Assembly: GCF_004114375.1 (NCBI RefSeq)
Contig: NZ_CP034692.1
Location: forward strand, 2,108,001 to 2,172,000
DNA from: Halorubrum sp. BOL3-1
GTDB taxonomy: Archaea > Halobacteriota > Halobacteria > Halobacteriales > Haloferacaceae
Reading direction: 5' to 3'
Length of the DNA: 64,000 bases
Below the pieces are notes generated by a model. That model did no database searches, was not told the DNA's origin, and saw nothing but the letters and a program-made list of their open reading frames with translations. Of the stretch, positions 43,827-52,128 are shown one piece after another; the stretch's first letter is position 1; every line of letters starts with the position of its first letter. The translations under genes and the position numbers were made by a program.

Positions 43827-44467
43827 CAGCCGAAGTACTCCGCGATCTGGGTGTACACTTCGTCCATGTTGTCGCCTTCCAGCGCTGACAGCGGGATCGT
43901 CTCGTGTTGCGGGAAAGCGTTCGCGATCTGCTGGACGTCCGAGCCGGGGAGGTCCGTCTTGTTCGCGAGGATGAGCGCCGGGAGGTCCTGCGACTCGATG
44001 ATCCCGATCAACATCGTGTTCACCTGCGTGAACGGGTCCGTCGTCGAGTCGAGCACGTAGATGACGCCGTCGACGTCCTCGCGGAGCCAGTGCATCGCCT
44101 CCGCGACGCCCTCGGTCGCCTCGCGCGACCGGCGGACGGCGTCGTCCTTCTCCATGTCGTGATCGAGGAACTCCTTGTAGTCGACCTTCGTCGTCACCCC
44201 GGGGGTGTCGACGATGTCGATGGTGACCGTCCGCCCGTTGCGTTCGATCTCGACGCCCTCCTTCCGGCGCGCCCGCCGGGTCTCGTGAGGGATGTGGCTC
44301 TCCGGGCCGACGGCGTCACCCGTCCAGTCGCGTGCGATCCGGTTTGCGAGGGTCGTTTTGCCGGCGTTCGGCGGTCCGTAGATCCCGATCCGCTTGGGCT
44401 CGTCGGCCGCGAACAGGCCGTCCGTGACCCGCGATATGCTGTCTCTGAGATTCGTGAGCAGTCCCAT
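43826..44467 (-). CDS. oapA: Origin-associated GTPase OapA (Era-like)
   Basis: A 213-residue TRAFAC GTPase. G1 is GPPNAGKTTLANR (about residue 33), G3 VDTPGV, G4 NKTD, and a C-terminal SALEGDN-type G5. Related to Era/Obg GTPases but shorter. ATG 44467 is preceded by GAGGT and preferred over an upstream in-frame start at 44503. It is the first gene left of the origin and reads away from it. In haloarchaea this gene is found beside oriC1 and orc1. Confidence 0.88.
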   Translation of the reverse strand: MGLLTNLRDSISRVTDGLFAADEPKRIGIYGPPNAGKTTLANRIARDWTGDAVGPESHIPHETRRARRKEGVEIERNGRTVTIDIVDTPGVTTKVDYKEFLDHDMEKDDAVRRSREATEGVAEAMHWLREDVDGVIYVLDSTTDPFTQVNTMLIGIIESQDLPALILANKTDLPGSDVQQIANAFPQHETIPLSALEGDNMDEVYTQIAEYFG

Positions 44468-44894
44468 CTTGACCTCTAGTCCGTGTGTGGTTTTCCCGAA
44501 CATCGCATTCGTCGGTCTCGACGGCGCTCACTCCGAGCGCTCGACGCCCGTTCGGGGAATTACGGTAGGATCCTCGCCGCTCTCACTTAAGAACTGCGTC
44601 AGACGCCGCCGATCCGGAGCGTCGACGCCGGACAAACCCGAAATTCGGGTGTTAGGACGGAATATTATCAGGAGCCAGAAACGTGTGGGGTCGGGTGTCG
44701 CGTTTTGATGCGAGAGGGCCTCAGTCCTCGCCGCTTCCCGTCTCTCTGTTGCCCGCGAGGGCGTCTGTGGGCTCGCCGCCGCCGTCGTCACCGTTATTGC
44801 CCCGCTATCGCCGCGCCGGTCGTCCGCCAGAAGCTGCCCTCGCTGACCGCGTTGTCGATACCCAGGCGGTCGGCGTTGATTGGGATCCTCCCCC

Positions 44895-44916
44895 ACCCCT
44901 TTGTTTCGAGTGGAAC
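44895..44916 (-). other. ORB, left of the unwinding element
   Basis: On the reverse strand GTTCCACTCGAAACAA then AGGGGT; a 22-base origin recognition box where Orc1 is expected to bind through its winged helix and AAA+ domain. Confidence 0.85.
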
Positions 44917-45118
44917 TCCGGAGATGCTGCGGGTGGCCAGTTGTTGTCAGACGGATCTCGGTGTGTCGGCAGTAAATATCTTAGTCTATACAAATAAAAT
45001 AAATATTCTTCTACTAATATAATTTAGAGACAATTGCCGAGGGCACTATTTGTGAGATTATATATTAAAACCTTTGGTTATATTATTCACTCACACAACC
45101 CCACCCCACCCATTCGCC

Positions 45119-45140
45119 GTTCCACCCGAAACGAAGGGGT
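45119..45140 (+). other. ORB, right of the unwinding element
   Basis: GTTCCACCCGAAACGA then AGGGGT, followed by more G (GTGGGGG). Mirror partner of the box at 44895. Confidence 0.88.
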
Positions 45141-45480
45141 GTGGGGGTCCATCGAATTGAGCAACGCTGCGACGGGGACACGGTCGCGGTATCGTTCCAT
45201 CGGAAACTGTCCTCGTACTTCCAATTTCCCCGTCTTTGCCATCTCCTCGTCGACCTGAACGGTCCGTCGCTGGGTCCGAACACCCCTCGATCAACTCGAA
45301 TCAACCTCGAAGTGACGCGGTACCCGGTGGGATGGGGATCGTTTCCACTCCAGAGAGGAACATTTTTGTACCGTCTCTTCTTCTGGTTCGAGTGTATCAA
45401 CTGGACGTGGTCGGTCTCTACTCCGACCACAGATCCGTATTTCCGGCTGGAGACGGCGTGAGAACCGACTTACACGACCG

Positions 45481-45502
45481 TCTCCACATGAAACGGAGGG
45501 GT
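45481..45502 (+). other. ORB at the orc1 start
   Basis: TCTCCACATGAAACGG then AGGGGT, ending 4 bases before the orc1 ATG. With CTTACACG at about 45469-45476 as the likely TATA element, the box covers the transcription start, so Orc1 binding should block its own promoter. Confidence 0.85.
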
Positions 45503-45506
45503 TCAC

Positions 45507-47357
45507 ATGAACGAAGGCGATCACACATCGCAGGCTGCCGACGGTATCGACCCGGACCATAGCGACGACTCCGACGCCGGCGGTTCCGAGGTTGAACCTT
45601 CCGACCGCGACGATCCAACTGAAGCTGAATTCGACCGCGGTGACGACCCCGATCTCGGCTCCGATGACGACTCTGACATCGACGTTGACTCCAACCTCGA
45701 CGTCGACTCCGACCTCGATGTCGATGTGGGATCGGACTCTGATACGTCACATCTCGACTCTGTCGACTCGGACGCGTCGCGGTCTACCGAGGCGAACGAG
45801 GATACCGGCGAAGACCCCGATTCCGGATCGACTCCCCGATCGGACCCCTCGATCGACGCCGAACCCGAAACGGGGGAAATCGACAACGGCGGCCGCGACA
45901 GATCGTCTCCCGACCTCGACGGGGTCGTCCTCGACGACGACGACGACGAGAACCAGGGACTGTTCGACGACCTCCTCTCCGGCGAGCCCATCTTCGAGAA
46001 CAAGGAGGTACTCCGGCCCTCGTACACGCCGCACGAACTCCCGCACCGCACCGACCAGATCAACCGGATGGCGACGATCCTCGTCTCCGCGCTCCGCGGT
46101 GAAACCCCCTCGAACATCCTCATCTACGGGAAGACGGGGACCGGGAAGACCGCCTCGGCAAAGTTCGTCTCTCAGGAACTCGAATCCACCTCCCAGAAGT
46201 ACGACGTCCCGTGCGAGGTCGAGTACATCAACTGCGAGGTGACCGACACCCAGTACCGGGTCCTCGCCCAGCTCGCGAACACGTTCATCGAGGAGAATCA
46301 GGCCGTCATCTCCGACAAGCTCGACCGCCTCGGAGACCTCCGCGACGACGCGCTCGGCGCCGAAGGGACTCCGAGCGGCGACGCGGCCGACACGCTCGGC
46401 GGCACCGAGTTCGACTCGGTCGACGAGCTCGACGACCGCATCGAGACGCTCGAAGCCGACGCCGAGGAAATGGAGGAGGTCCCGATGACCGGATGGCCCA
46501 CCGACCGCGTCTACTCCACGTTCTTCGAGGCGGTCGACTACCACGAGCGCGTGGTCGTGATCATGCTCGACGAGATCGACAAGCTCGTCGAGAAGAGCGG
46601 CGACGACACCCTCTATAACCTCTCTCGGATGAACTCCGAACTCGGCCGCTCGCGCATCTCGATCATGGGGATCTCGAACGACCTGAAGTTCACCGACTTC
46701 CTCGACCCTCGGGTCAAGTCGAGCCTCGGCGAAGAGGAGATCGTCTTCCCGCCGTACGACGCCAACCAGCTCCGGGACATCCTCCAGCACCGCGCCGACA
46801 CCGCGTTCAAGCCCGACGCGCTCACCGACGACGTGATCCCGCTGTGCGCGGCGTTCGCGGCGCAGGAACACGGCGACGCCCGCCGAGCGCTCGATCTGCT
46901 CCGGACCGCGGGCGAGCTCGCGGAGCGCTCCCAGGCCGAGATCGTCGCGGAGAAACACGTCCGACAGGCCCAAGACAAGATAGAGCTCGACCGCGTCGTG
47001 GAGGTCGTCCGCACCCTCCCCACCCAGAGCAAGATAGTCTTGTTTGCCGTCATTCTCCTCGAAAAGAACGGCGTCCACAACATCAACACCGGCGAGGTGT
47101 TCAACATCTACAAGCGGCTCTGCGAGGAGATCGACGCCGACGTCCTGACCCAGCGGCGCGTCACCGACCTCATCAGCGAGCTCGACATGCTCGGGATCGT
47201 CAACGCCGTCGTCGTCTCGAAGGGGCGCTACGGTCGGACGAAGGAGATGGGCCTCTCCGTTCCCGTCGAGGAGACCGAGGCGGTCCTCCTGTCGGACTCG
47301 CGGCTCGGTGACATCGAGAACGCGCAGCCGTTCGTTCAGGCTCGGTTCGACAACTGA
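45507..47357 (+). CDS. orc1: Origin-binding initiator Orc1/Cdc6
   Basis: A 616-residue archaeal initiator. Residues 1 to about 150 are an exceptionally acidic, Asp/Ser-rich low-complexity arm. The AAA+ ATPase follows: Walker A GKTGTGKTASAK (about 207), Walker B VIMLDEID (about 352), and sensor-1 GISNDLKF. The C-terminal winged helix (about 530-616: VFNIYKRLCEEIDADVLTQRRVTDLISELDMLGIV) reads ORBs. Between Walker A and B an acidic insertion is seen (about 275-325). Common Orc1 proteins are near 400-500 residues; the excess is the acidic arm. It is divergent from the oap operon across the origin. Confidence 0.95.
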   Translation: MNEGDHTSQAADGIDPDHSDDSDAGGSEVEPSDRDDPTEAEFDRGDDPDLGSDDDSDIDVDSNLDVDSDLDVDVGSDSDTSHLDSVDSDASRSTEANEDTGEDPDSGSTPRSDPSIDAEPETGEIDNGGRDRSSPDLDGVVLDDDDDENQGLFDDLLSGEPIFENKEVLRPSYTPHELPHRTDQINRMATILVSALRGETPSNILIYGKTGTGKTASAKFVSQELESTSQKYDVPCEVEYINCEVTDTQYRVLAQLANTFIEENQAVISDKLDRLGDLRDDALGAEGTPSGDAADTLGGTEFDSVDELDDRIETLEADAEEMEEVPMTGWPTDRVYSTFFEAVDYHERVVVIMLDEIDKLVEKSGDDTLYNLSRMNSELGRSRISIMGISNDLKFTDFLDPRVKSSLGEEEIVFPPYDANQLRDILQHRADTAFKPDALTDDVIPLCAAFAAQEHGDARRALDLLRTAGELAERSQAEIVAEKHVRQAQDKIELDRVVEVVRTLPTQSKIVLFAVILLEKNGVHNINTGEVFNIYKRLCEEIDADVLTQRRVTDLISELDMLGIVNAVVVSKGRYGRTKEMGLSVPVEETEAVLLSDSRLGDIENAQPFVQARFDN

Positions 47358-47420
47358 CGCCGCCGGTCCCGTAACCCCCGACACGCGCGTCGAGTCGAAA
47401 CCGGCCCGTCGAAGGGGGGA

Positions 47421-48554
47421 TCAGGCTGCGGGGCTCGACAAAGCGATCCCCGCCTGCGACGCCGGTACCCCGACGCCGACCGTCCGTGCTATCGCCTCGT
47501 TCAACTCCACCTGTCCCGTCGCGATCAGGCGGATGTATCCGAGGTACGGGACACGAAGGCGGGCCACACCGTTTATCCACTCGGCCTTGACCGGCGGTGA
47601 GAGGCCGCTGGCCTGGTCGTAGGCCCCGTTGTTGTCCCCGAGCGTGACGTATCCGTCGTGGGGCGCCGGACAGTTGGCGAGCGACTCGCAGTCGACGGCG
47701 TTGTGATACCGCTCGTCGGCGCGGTCGTACCAGTTCTCTCCCTCGGTAACGTGGAACATGGCTCGGTGGATGATCGGAGACCCGGTCCGGCCCGGCGGGG
47801 TGTATATCACGACGGAACCGTCGGAGCCGAACGTCCGGTAGTCGACCGCCTCTCCGGTCTCGTGGGTCACGACGCCGACTCCGTTGTCGGCCGCGTCCGG
47901 CGCGAGCCGACCGGGTTCGGTGACGAACACCAGATCACCGACCTGCATGTTCGGTTCCATGCTCCCGGACTCGACGGCGACCATTGGGGGCCAAACGCCG
48001 CTGACGCCGAACAGCAGCAGCCCGAACAACAGGACGACCGCCACGCTCGACAGCATCTCTCGGATCCACATCAGCGCCCCGTCGCGGTCGTGACGAAAGC
48101 GGTCCAACAGCGATTCGCCCGCGTCGGAGTCCGGCCGATCCGATCGGTCGGAGGGACGCCCGGACCGCCCAGAGAAACGCTCGGACCGCTCGGACCGACC
48201 GTCGGTGTCGACCGCTTCTCCGGTAGCGACGGACTCGTCGCCGCCTTCGGTCCTCCCCGTTTCAGGGGTGGACTCCTTCACGGGAGTCGGTTCGGTCCGT
48301 CCTTCGCTCGAAATCTCGGCTTCAGCGGTCGAGTCGGTTTCGGCGGTCGAGTCGGCTTCGGACACGGGGCCGGTCCCGCTCTCATCGCTGGGAGTCTCGG
48401 CACTCGACCTCTCTGATCGGTCGAGCGTTTCGTCGTCCGGTCGGTCTGTCGTCTCGTCGTTCGTCCGGTCGCGACTCCCCTCGGACTCGCCGTCCGTCCG
48501 CTCGTCTCGACCGGCCGACCCGTCGGCGTCTGTCGACCGATCCCCTTCGTCCAT
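47421..48554 (-). CDS. sec11: Signal peptidase I (Sec11-like)
   Basis: A 377-residue membrane peptidase that removes Sec signal peptides outside the cell membrane. The catalytic part (about residues 160-330) has one anchor helix (VAVVLLFGLLLFGVSGVW), the Ser in VESGSMEPNMQVGDLVFV, the histidine of the archaeal Ser-His type in PIIHR, and YVTLGDNN. Residues 1-150 are a low-complexity Glu/Ser/Thr/Asp arm facing the cytoplasm. A C-terminal second helix (YLGYIRLIATGQVEL-like) closes the chain. It converges on orc1. The gene order orc1-sec11-polD1 is a haloarchaeal oriC1 hallmark. Confidence 0.9.
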   Translation of the reverse strand: MDEGDRSTDADGSAGRDERTDGESEGSRDRTNDETTDRPDDETLDRSERSSAETPSDESGTGPVSEADSTAETDSTAEAEISSEGRTEPTPVKESTPETGRTEGGDESVATGEAVDTDGRSERSERFSGRSGRPSDRSDRPDSDAGESLLDRFRHDRDGALMWIREMLSSVAVVLLFGLLLFGVSGVWPPMVAVESGSMEPNMQVGDLVFVTEPGRLAPDAADNGVGVVTHETGEAVDYRTFGSDGSVVIYTPPGRTGSPIIHRAMFHVTEGENWYDRADERYHNAVDCESLANCPAPHDGYVTLGDNNGAYDQASGLSPPVKAEWINGVARLRVPYLGYIRLIATGQVELNEAIARTVGVGVPASQAGIALSSPAA

Positions 48555-48685
48555 TACGACGGCGTTAGCGGGTTTCGTTCATAAGCTTCCGGGTGTGAAC
48601 GCCGACTTCGAGTCCGCGACCTCGGTCGGGGATCCGGTCCGACGCCTCCGGAACGGTTTTGGTCGCGACCGCCCTTTCGGGTAGC

Positions 48686-50329
48686 GTGCCGCTGGAGTCG
48701 AACGCCCGGATCGCCAAAGCCCTCGCCCAGCGCGGCTACAACGCCGAGCGCGAAGCGATCACCCTGCTCGCGGGCGCGACCGACCCGGCCGCCGCCGTCG
48801 AGGCCGCGGTCGACCACGCTCCGGACGAGGCCCTCCGGATCACTGCCGACCACGTCCGTGAGGCCTCCGCTGACTCTACCGCCGAGGCCGAGAGATCCGC
48901 AGCCTCACCCGATACGAGCGGACAATCTCCAGTCGAAACGGAGGGGTCCGCGAGCCGCGAAGCCGGAGGGACCGAGACGGTCTCCGCGGCCGCGACGGCG
49001 GACGGCGAACCCGCCGGAAAGACCGGGTCCTCCGACCCCGGGACCACCGACGCCACCGCGACTGCCGACTCAGCGACTACCGGACCGCAGGCGATCGACT
49101 CCGAACGGTCTCGCGATCCCGACCTGCGCGACCTCGAAGTCGGCAACGACATGACCGGTCACAGCACGGGAACCGGCGAGTACGCCGACTTCGTCACGAC
49201 GTTCCGGGACCGCTACGAGCGGCTCTCGAAGATCCTCCGCGGCCGCGTCAACCACCGTCCGGCCGAAGCGATCGCGGACATGCCCGGCGGCAGCGACGCC
49301 GCCATGATCGGTCTCGTCAACGACGTGCGCTCGACGAAGTCCGGCCACTGGCTCGTCGAGCTGGAGGACACCACCGGAACCTTCCCCGCCTTGGTGATGA
49401 AAGACAAGGGCCTCGCGGACGTCGTCGACGAGATCCTGTTAGACGAGTGCCTCGCGGTCGAGGGCACCCTCGCCGACGACGCCGGTATCCTCTTTGCCGA
49501 CTCGATTCACTTCCCCGACGTTCCCCGAACCTACCGCCCCGGCGGGGCGGACCGCCACGTCCAGGCCGCGCTGATCTCCGACGTCCACGTCGGCAGCGAC
49601 GAGTTCATGACCGACGCGTGGCACGGCTTCACCGACTGGCTCCACACGCCCGAAGCCGACCCGGTCGAGTACCTCCTGCTCGCGGGCGACATGGTCGAGG
49701 GCGTCGGCGTCTACCCCGGCCAGGACGACGAGCTGGAGATCGTCGACATCTACGAGCAGTACGAGGCGTTCGCGGAGCTCCTCAAGGAGGTGCCCGCGGA
49801 CACCGAGGTCGTGATGATCCCGGGCAACCACGACGCGGTCCGGCTCGCGGAGCCGCAGCCCGGGTTCAACGACGAGATCCGCTCCATCATGGACGTCCAC
49901 GACCCGCGGATCGTCTCGAACCCGGCCACCGTCTCCGTCGAAGGCGTCGAGGTGCTGATGTACCACGGCGTCTCGCTCGACGAGGTGATCGCGGAGCTGC
50001 CCGAAGAGAAGGCGAGCTACGAGGAGCCGCACAAGGCGATGTACCAGCTGCTGAAGAAGCGCCACGTCGCGCCGCAGTTCGGCGACCACACCCGCGTCGC
50101 GCCGGAGGACCGTGACTACCTCGTCATCGAGGACGTGCCCGACGTGTTCCACACCGGCCACGTCCACAAGCTCGGCTGGGGGAAGTACCACAACGTCCTC
50201 GCGGTCAACTCCGGCTGCTGGCAGGCCCAGACCGACTTCCAGAAATCCGTCAACATCGACCCCGACGCCGGCTACGCTCCCATTCTCGATCTGGACACGC
50301 TCGATATGACGGTCCGAAAGTTCTCGTAG
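48686..50329 (+). CDS. polD1: DNA polymerase D small subunit (DP1)
   Basis: A 547-residue proofreading subunit of the archaeal replicase. GTG 48686 (MPLESNARIAKALAQRGYNAEREA) is preferred over an upstream TTG; CGGTTTTGG (about 48654-48662) is a TATA box about 25-32 bases before it. Order: an N-terminal small helical domain; an Asp/Ser/Thr/Glu low-complexity linker (about 70-150) containing an ORB in its DNA; an OB fold (GHWLVELEDTTGTFPALVMKDKG); and the calcineurin-like nuclease with motifs SDVHVG, GDMVEG, GNHD, YHGVS and HTGHVHKLG. All catalytic motifs are intact, so 3'-5' exonuclease activity is expected. Confidence 0.94.
   Translation: MPLESNARIAKALAQRGYNAEREAITLLAGATDPAAAVEAAVDHAPDEALRITADHVREASADSTAEAERSAASPDTSGQSPVETEGSASREAGGTETVSAAATADGEPAGKTGSSDPGTTDATATADSATTGPQAIDSERSRDPDLRDLEVGNDMTGHSTGTGEYADFVTTFRDRYERLSKILRGRVNHRPAEAIADMPGGSDAAMIGLVNDVRSTKSGHWLVELEDTTGTFPALVMKDKGLADVVDEILLDECLAVEGTLADDAGILFADSIHFPDVPRTYRPGGADRHVQAALISDVHVGSDEFMTDAWHGFTDWLHTPEADPVEYLLLAGDMVEGVGVYPGQDDELEIVDIYEQYEAFAELLKEVPADTEVVMIPGNHDAVRLAEPQPGFNDEIRSIMDVHDPRIVSNPATVSVEGVEVLMYHGVSLDEVIAELPEEKASYEEPHKAMYQLLKKRHVAPQFGDHTRVAPEDRDYLVIEDVPDVFHTGHVHKLGWGKYHNVLAVNSGCWQAQTDFQKSVNIDPDAGYAPILDLDTLDMTVRKFS
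48926..48947 (+). other. ORB inside the polD1 coding sequence
   Basis: TCTCCAGTCGAAACGG then AGGGGT, a 22-base ORB that encodes SPVETEG within the low-complexity linker of DP1. A linker tolerates such a constraint, which suggests that the DNA rather than the peptide is selected. Confidence 0.75.
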
Positions 50330-50344
50330 ACCGGTTCCGAGTAG

Positions 50345-50977
50345 CTATCGATCGATCTCGACCCGCCCGCTCGTCGCGTCGTTGAGCCGCTCGCGGAGCG
50401 CGTCGACCTCCTCGACCAGTACTCGGAGGTCGAACCGGACCCGCTGCCCGTAGTCGGCCTCGAACGCGAGGCCCGCGGACTCGATGATTCCTCGCACCGT
50501 CCCCGAGTCGTCGTATTCGGTCTCGACGACGAGCCGGCGGTGCGGGCGCTCCTCGATCACGCCCGCGGCGTCGACACCTTCCTTCGCCGCGCGCGAGTAG
50601 GCGCGAGCGAGACCGCCGACGCCGAGGTTCGTTCCGCCGTAGTACCGGGTCACCACCGCGGCGACGTTCCGGACCTCGCGCTGCTGGAGGACGTTCAGCG
50701 CCGGCTTTCCCGCCGAGCCGGTCGGCTCGCCGTCGTCCGACGAGTACTCCCTGAGCATCGGGTCGGACGCCGGGGCGCGCTCCGACGGCTCGCCCGCGGG
50801 GACCCGGTACGCGGGCACGTTGTGGGTCGCGTCGGCGTACTCGCCCCGAATCACCTCGACGAACGCCTCCGCCGCCTCGACGGTGTCGACGGGGGCGACG
50901 TGCCCGAGGAACTCCGAGCCTCGGACCTCGAACCCCGCGGTCGCGCGTTCGGCCACCGTCCGGTACGCGTCGGTCAC
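50345..50977 (-). CDS. IMPACT/YigZ family protein
   Basis: A 210-residue protein with the UPF0029 signature RYYGGTNLGVGGLARAYSRAAKEG and the N-terminal core FLGHVAPVDTVEAAEAFVEVIRGEYADATHNVPAYR. The C-terminal domain is the ferredoxin-like RNA-binding type of YigZ (VETEYDDSGTVRGIIESAG). Family members are linked to ribosome regulation and nucleic-acid binding. Its GTG start (50977) overlaps the stop of the membrane gene before it (GTGA). Last gene of a coupled three-gene operon. Confidence 0.88.
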   Translation of the reverse strand: MTDAYRTVAERATAGFEVRGSEFLGHVAPVDTVEAAEAFVEVIRGEYADATHNVPAYRVPAGEPSERAPASDPMLREYSSDDGEPTGSAGKPALNVLQQREVRNVAAVVTRYYGGTNLGVGGLARAYSRAAKEGVDAAGVIEERPHRRLVVETEYDDSGTVRGIIESAGLAFEADYGQRVRFDLRVLVEEVDALRERLNDATSGRVEIDR

Positions 50978-51420
50978 GGCCGATCCTCTCGCTCCTCTCT
51001 CCGTTGCTCGACGACGACGCTCGTCGGGGGCGCGAGCCGGTACAGCGCGAGGTAGGCCCCGAGACCAATGACCTCGACGATCGCTGCCACGACCGCCAGC
51101 GGGTCCGCCGAGAGCGCCGCGGCCGCGCCCGTCCCGTGCCACGCGAGGAACCCGCCGAGGAACGTCCCGAGCGTCCCCGCGCCGAGCGCGTACAGCCGGC
51201 GGTACTCGCCGGCCCGCAGCGTCGCGACGCCGACCGCCACGGCGAGCGCGCTCCCGGCGAGGAAGAAGTAGGGGCGCGCGTCCGGCGGGGACCCGAGTCG
51301 CGGCCACGCCCACAGCAGGTGGACCGCGGCGGTGACGACCGCGGCCTGGACGGCGACCCCGCGGAGGACTCGCTTCCGCGTCGCGTCGCGGGACGCGCTC
51401 GCGGGCGACTCGCGACTCAC
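50974..51420 (-). CDS. Four-helix membrane protein
   Basis: A 148-residue membrane protein starting at GTG 51420 (MSRESPASASRDATRKRVLRG). Four helices at about 22-40, 48-64, 73-94 and 100-122, then a charged tail (VVVEQRREEREDRP). Both ends overlap neighbours by GTGA. No motif recognised; by context it may be tied to membrane stress together with the PspAB-like protein. Confidence 0.7.
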   Translation of the reverse strand: MSRESPASASRDATRKRVLRGVAVQAAVVTAAVHLLWAWPRLGSPPDARPYFFLAGSALAVAVGVATLRAGEYRRLYALGAGTLGTFLGGFLAWHGTGAAAALSADPLAVVAAIVEVIGLGAYLALYRLAPPTSVVVEQRREEREDRP

Positions 51421-52022
51421 TCCCACGGGTGATTTCCGGGCGCGTCCGGCCACAGCGGGTACCAGTAGGACTCGTCGCCCTCCAACCCGAGCTCGCCGTC
51501 CAGCACCGACTGGAGCTTGAATTCGATCCGCTGGTTCCGGTCGTTCGTCCCCCGCGGCGCGAACGGGTAGTACGCGCCGCGCCGGAACGAGTAGATCCAG
51601 TAGGCCGCCCCGTCGTCGTTCTCGAAGCCGAACACGGCGGCGAGCAGCCGCGAGCCGAACCCCTCCTCGATGAACTGGTCGGCCGCGAAGTGGACGCTCG
51701 TCACGAGGTCCTCCGGGTCGTCGTCCTCGAGGACGAACCACCGGTAGCCGTGGTCGTCCTCGTGTCGGTGAAACTCGGTACCAGTCTCGATCTCGCCGGC
51801 CTCCAGGATGGCCTCGACGGTCTCGACGGCGTCGTCGAACCGCGTGCTGTCGACCCCGGAGAAACACAGCGCGGCCTCCCCGCAGTGGTCGTAGCCGAGG
51901 TCGGCCTGCATCGTCATGTACGCGGTCGACATCCCGAAGAGGTCCTCGGGGTCCGCCTCGCGGGTCGCGTCGGTCTCGGCGCTCGTCCCGAGCACCGCCC
52001 GGATCGTGTCGAAGATGCCCAT
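51417..52022 (-). CDS. PspA-associated protein PspAB-like
   Basis: A 201-residue acidic protein that begins MGIFDTIRAVLGTSAETDATREADPEDLFGMSTAYMTM and ends ESYWYPLWPDAPGNHPWE, the start and end patterns of the haloarchaeal PspAB family (proteins found with PspA or HtpX in envelope stress loci). It contains LHEDDHGYRWFVLEDDDPEDLVTSVHFAAD-type core residues. Neither htpX nor pspA lies nearby. First gene of the operon 52022-50345. Confidence 0.7.
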   Translation of the reverse strand: MGIFDTIRAVLGTSAETDATREADPEDLFGMSTAYMTMQADLGYDHCGEAALCFSGVDSTRFDDAVETVEAILEAGEIETGTEFHRHEDDHGYRWFVLEDDDPEDLVTSVHFAADQFIEEGFGSRLLAAVFGFENDDGAAYWIYSFRRGAYYPFAPRGTNDRNQRIEFKLQSVLDGELGLEGDESYWYPLWPDAPGNHPWE

Positions 52023-52128
52023 CTGCTCGGGCCTACGTGCGGCGGGGTTTAGGGCGTTTCCGTCGCCGGCGTTCGTCGCCCTCGGTGTTCCTCGCCCTCA
52101 GTGTTCGTCGTCGATCTCTCCGACGCCG

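Larger units (their letters stand above)
44468..45506. other. oriC1: Chromosomal replication origin (oriC1 type)
   Basis: A 1-kb intergenic region between oapA (leftward) and orc1 (rightward) with no credible gene. Its centre (about 44965-45095) is strikingly AT-rich in a GC-rich genome, with long A/T runs such as AAATAAAATAAATATTC, and fits a duplex-unwinding element. Two near-perfect ORBs flank it in opposite directions (44895-44916 minus, 45119-45140 plus), both with their G-strings pointing outwards. A third ORB lies at 45481-45502. Two weaker boxes occur at 45194-45207 (GTTCCATCGGAAAC) and about 45335-45354 (reverse). The gene context (oapCBA-origin-orc1-sec11-polD1) is that of known haloarchaeal oriC1 loci. 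Confidence 0.88.

Noticed and set aside
44683-45461. Short frames in the origin region
   Set aside because: They overlap the AT-rich core and ORBs, have no conserved motif, and differ in composition from haloarchaeal proteins.
48254-48276. ORB-like palindrome CCCCGTTTCAGGGG in sec11
   Set aside because: Core TGAAACGG is present on the reverse strand but the right spacing and TTCCA half are lost; counted only as a weak site.
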